Positions 62,495-64,000 of a stretch of DNA of 64,000 bases are shown here, one piece after another; within the stretch, counting starts at the first letter, position 1, and every line of letters begins with the position of its first letter. A program made the translations under genes and the position numbers. Location of the stretch: positions 113,849-177,848 of the forward strand of contig NZ_FLOB01000009.1 in assembly GCF_900089775.1 (NCBI RefSeq), given 5' to 3'. Below the pieces are notes generated by a model that was given only the letters and a program-made list of their open reading frames with translations, ran no database searches and was not told where the DNA came from. This DNA comes from Marinomonas spartinae (GTDB taxonomy: Bacteria > Pseudomonadota > Gammaproteobacteria > Pseudomonadales > Marinomonadaceae).

Positions 62495-63621
62495 GTATAA
62501 TCGTATTTGCAGGGCCAACTATTCGCAAAGACACTATACTAAAAACCCTCCCTGCTGCCGATATTCGGCCTCCTGCAAAACAGGGAGATCTTTATCTCGC
62601 TACCCGCGATAATCCAAAAATCATCCTATTAATTGATGGCTTTTTTGAATCCGTCCCAGCCGTGTGGCACAAAGAGATTCTATACGCTATGTCTACAGGT
62701 ATTCATGTATATGGAAGCTCTAGTATGGGTGCTCTCAGGGCGTCTGAGCTACATTCATATGGCATGGTTGGGGTTGGAGTAATTTTTGAAAAATTTGCCC
62801 ATGGAGAGTGGGAAGATGACGACGAAGTCGCACTAACCCATGGCCCAATGGAGTTAGGTTATCCATCTGTTTCCAGAGCTATGGCTGATCTGAGATACGA
62901 TCTTGCTCGCGCATGCGAAAGAGAGATACTCACCCCTTCCCAAGCAGAAACCATAGCATCTAAACTGAAATCACTTTGGTATCCAGAACGTTCTCATGAC
63001 ACTTTATGCTCCTATGCTGAGGAGCTTCTAACACAAGGTAAAATGGAACAATTATCTTCCTTTTTAAAAACAGAAACTCAGTCACTCAAAGAAAAGGATG
63101 CCACAGTACTCATTAAGCAAATTGCTGATATTGACTTAAATAACGTTCCCCCAAAAACAATTAACTATGTCCTACAAGAAAATGATGCATGGCAAACCCT
63201 CATTAACGATGTCTCTCGTTCCCGCCTCACTAAAGTACAAGTAGACTTACCTTCCCATCTATCACCAGAACATACAAAAGACAATATATTCCAGAGCAAA
63301 CTGAGAGCTTTAGCATTAGAGCATGCAGAGGATATAGGCATAGAGTATAAGCCTTGGGTTCGTCTGGCATTTGAAAAAGTTGTTAGCCAATGGGGATGTG
63401 TAACAGAAGAAGGGCAGATTCAATTTGAAAAAGTAAGCGATAAAATTGTCTCCTTATCACTAACGACCGAACAATTTGATCGCTGGATTGAACGGGAGGC
63501 CCTACTAATGGCTTATGCAGACCAAATAGAAATTAAGCCAGAACACATAGCAGATGAAAGCTTACTTAGACAAGGTGCAGCGCCCCCTCATAGCGCACTA
63601 GAAACACTTCTTAAAGAATGA
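62491..63621 (+). CDS. tfuA: TfuA-like partner protein of YcaO
   Basis: 376 residues. The N-terminal TfuA core (about 1-200) reads 'IIVFAGPTIRKD', 'PPAKQGDLYLA', 'ILLIDGFFESVPAVWHKEILYAMSTGIHVYGSSSMGALRASEL', 'GMVGVGVIFEKFAHGEWEDDDEVALTHGP', closely fitting the family, in which TfuA is thought to recruit or deliver sulfide for backbone thioamidation by YcaO. The C-terminal 170 residues are a helical extension with no recognised domain, longer than minimal TfuA (~200-250 residues), perhaps for substrate recognition. ATGA overlap with ycaO shows coupling. Confidence 0.92.
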   Translation: MSIIVFAGPTIRKDTILKTLPAADIRPPAKQGDLYLATRDNPKIILLIDGFFESVPAVWHKEILYAMSTGIHVYGSSSMGALRASELHSYGMVGVGVIFEKFAHGEWEDDDEVALTHGPMELGYPSVSRAMADLRYDLARACEREILTPSQAETIASKLKSLWYPERSHDTLCSYAEELLTQGKMEQLSSFLKTETQSLKEKDATVLIKQIADIDLNNVPPKTINYVLQENDAWQTLINDVSRSRLTKVQVDLPSHLSPEHTKDNIFQSKLRALALEHAEDIGIEYKPWVRLAFEKVVSQWGCVTEEGQIQFEKVSDKIVSLSLTTEQFDRWIEREALLMAYADQIEIKPEHIADESLLRQGAAPPHSALETLLKE

Positions 63622-63723
63622 CTTCTAAAAAGTCATCCTGTGCTTCTTATTGGATTCGCACGGACGCGTTAAAACCTACGAAACAGGCGCAAGTAAATTA
63701 ATGGCAAGGTGCGTCTAATTTTT

Positions 63724-63753
63724 AGGGAGGTTGACTCCCCCTTTTTATTTTTT
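63724..63753 (+). terminator. Terminator after tfuA
   Basis: GGGAG-GTTGA-CTCCC followed by C and a T-rich run (TTTTTATTTTTT), about 100 bp past the tfuA stop. It marks the end of the cluster on this side. Confidence 0.8.
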
Positions 63754-63769
63754 GAATTTTCTGCAGACG

Positions 63770-63802
63770 AAAAAAGCCCCGACCATTTCTGATCAGGGCT
63801 TC
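63770..63802 (-). terminator. Leftward terminator for a gene beyond the cluster
   Basis: On the minus strand AAGCCCTGATCA and TGGTCGGGGCTT pair (with G-U) around GAAA and are followed by six T. It implies a leftward transcript coming from the right. Confidence 0.8.
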
Positions 63803-63830
63803 CTATTTAAAATCTTGATAACGACCTCAC

Positions 63831-63853
63831 GGATCTAACGCTATGCGTTATCC
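63831..63853. repeat. Imperfect inverted repeat
   Basis: GGATCTAACGC and GCGTTATCC pair around TAT with one bulge. It sits in a G/C-rich patch with 'GCGCCTCCGGCGGTACCG' nearby, resembling dispersed intergenic repeats; copy number cannot be judged here. Confidence 0.4.
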
Positions 63854-63928
63854 TACTTCGCAGCGCCTCCGGCGGTACCGTCCCAAAAAGTGTGTCTTTT
63901 CTCACATTCAATTCATCTATTTCACTCT

Positions 63929-64000
63929 TTACTTAAACAGGTGGCTTTTCTGAAAACGACTGACCGGATGACGATAAGTCGAACTGTTCATATCAATTGC
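63929..64000 (-). CDS. Possible C-terminal end of a leftward gene at the right edge
   Basis: A frame open from the window edge ends in TAA at 63929-63931 and gives 23 residues (ending VSRFQKSHLFK). The leftward terminator 127 bp further on is consistent with a real gene, but the segment is too short to identify. Confidence 0.3.
   Translation of the reverse strand, partial: AIDMNSSTYRHPVSRFQKSHLFK

Overview
The window reads as the chromosome of a marine, heterotrophic, motile gammaproteobacterium, most likely an Oceanospirillales member close to Marinomonas. This is inferred from the gene content (ectoine catabolism, TRAP transport, putrescine and aromatic-acid degradation, a large chemosensory operon) and moderate base composition; no rRNA or tRNA gene was seen to confirm it.

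Layout. 1-5026: tail of fdhD, a TrkH potassium channel subunit, and a divergent puuA/puuB pair for gamma-glutamylated putrescine breakdown. 5399-9091: an EmrAB-like efflux pair followed by a LysR regulator. 9212-14024: an aromatic-type aldehyde dehydrogenase divergent from a DctPQM TRAP transporter, separated by about 470 bp holding three stacked inverted repeats. 14148-25778: a ten-gene leftward chemosensory operon (MCP, STAS, receiver-PP2C-HATPase, CheY, CheA, CheW, MCP, CheR, CheD, CheB). It couples a CheA pathway to an HsbA/HsbR-like partner-switching module, and its CheA carries a perfect 4 x 20-residue repeat.

26261-35176: a BamE-like lipoprotein, galM, then an acyl-CoA catabolic region (feruloyl-CoA-synthase-like ligase, short-chain dehydrogenase, crotonase; thiolase, CoA-transferase). 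It has a divergent MarR regulator and a shared operator-like motif in two promoters. 35472-44681: inositol monophosphatase-like gene, a DDAH-like hydrolase with a TetR gene, an unannotated 44-codon gene, a LysR/DsbA-like divergent pair, and a MacA-MacB-TolC-type efflux operon. 44923-47825: an OprD-like porin, a deletion scar joining remnants of a sulfatase and a TAXI-type TRAP receptor gene, and a DUF3237 gene. 47869-53987: a LysR gene and an ectoine-degradation operon (doeD, doeA, doeC homologues with an M20 deacylase).

54951-63753 is the most unusual part. A 1.1-kb A+T-rich non-coding stretch with a good sigma70-type promoter leads into FHA/winged-helix protein, a 1357-residue Ser/Thr kinase-cyclase-homology-AAA-TPR fusion, a 288-residue protein of no recognised family, a terminator, then YcaO and TfuA. 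YcaO-TfuA pairs install backbone modifications such as thioamides on peptides or proteins, and kinase/cyclase fusions of this architecture are known companions of thiazole/oxazole-modified microcin (TOMM) clusters. The 288-residue protein ends in a Gly-rich, Cys-containing tail resembling, from memory, the trifolitoxin core. I propose it is the modified substrate. The kinase gene's 3' part and the substrate gene are markedly A+T-rich compared with ycaO and tfuA, suggesting a swapped or separately acquired specificity cassette. No transporter, protease or immunity gene is visible before the window ends.
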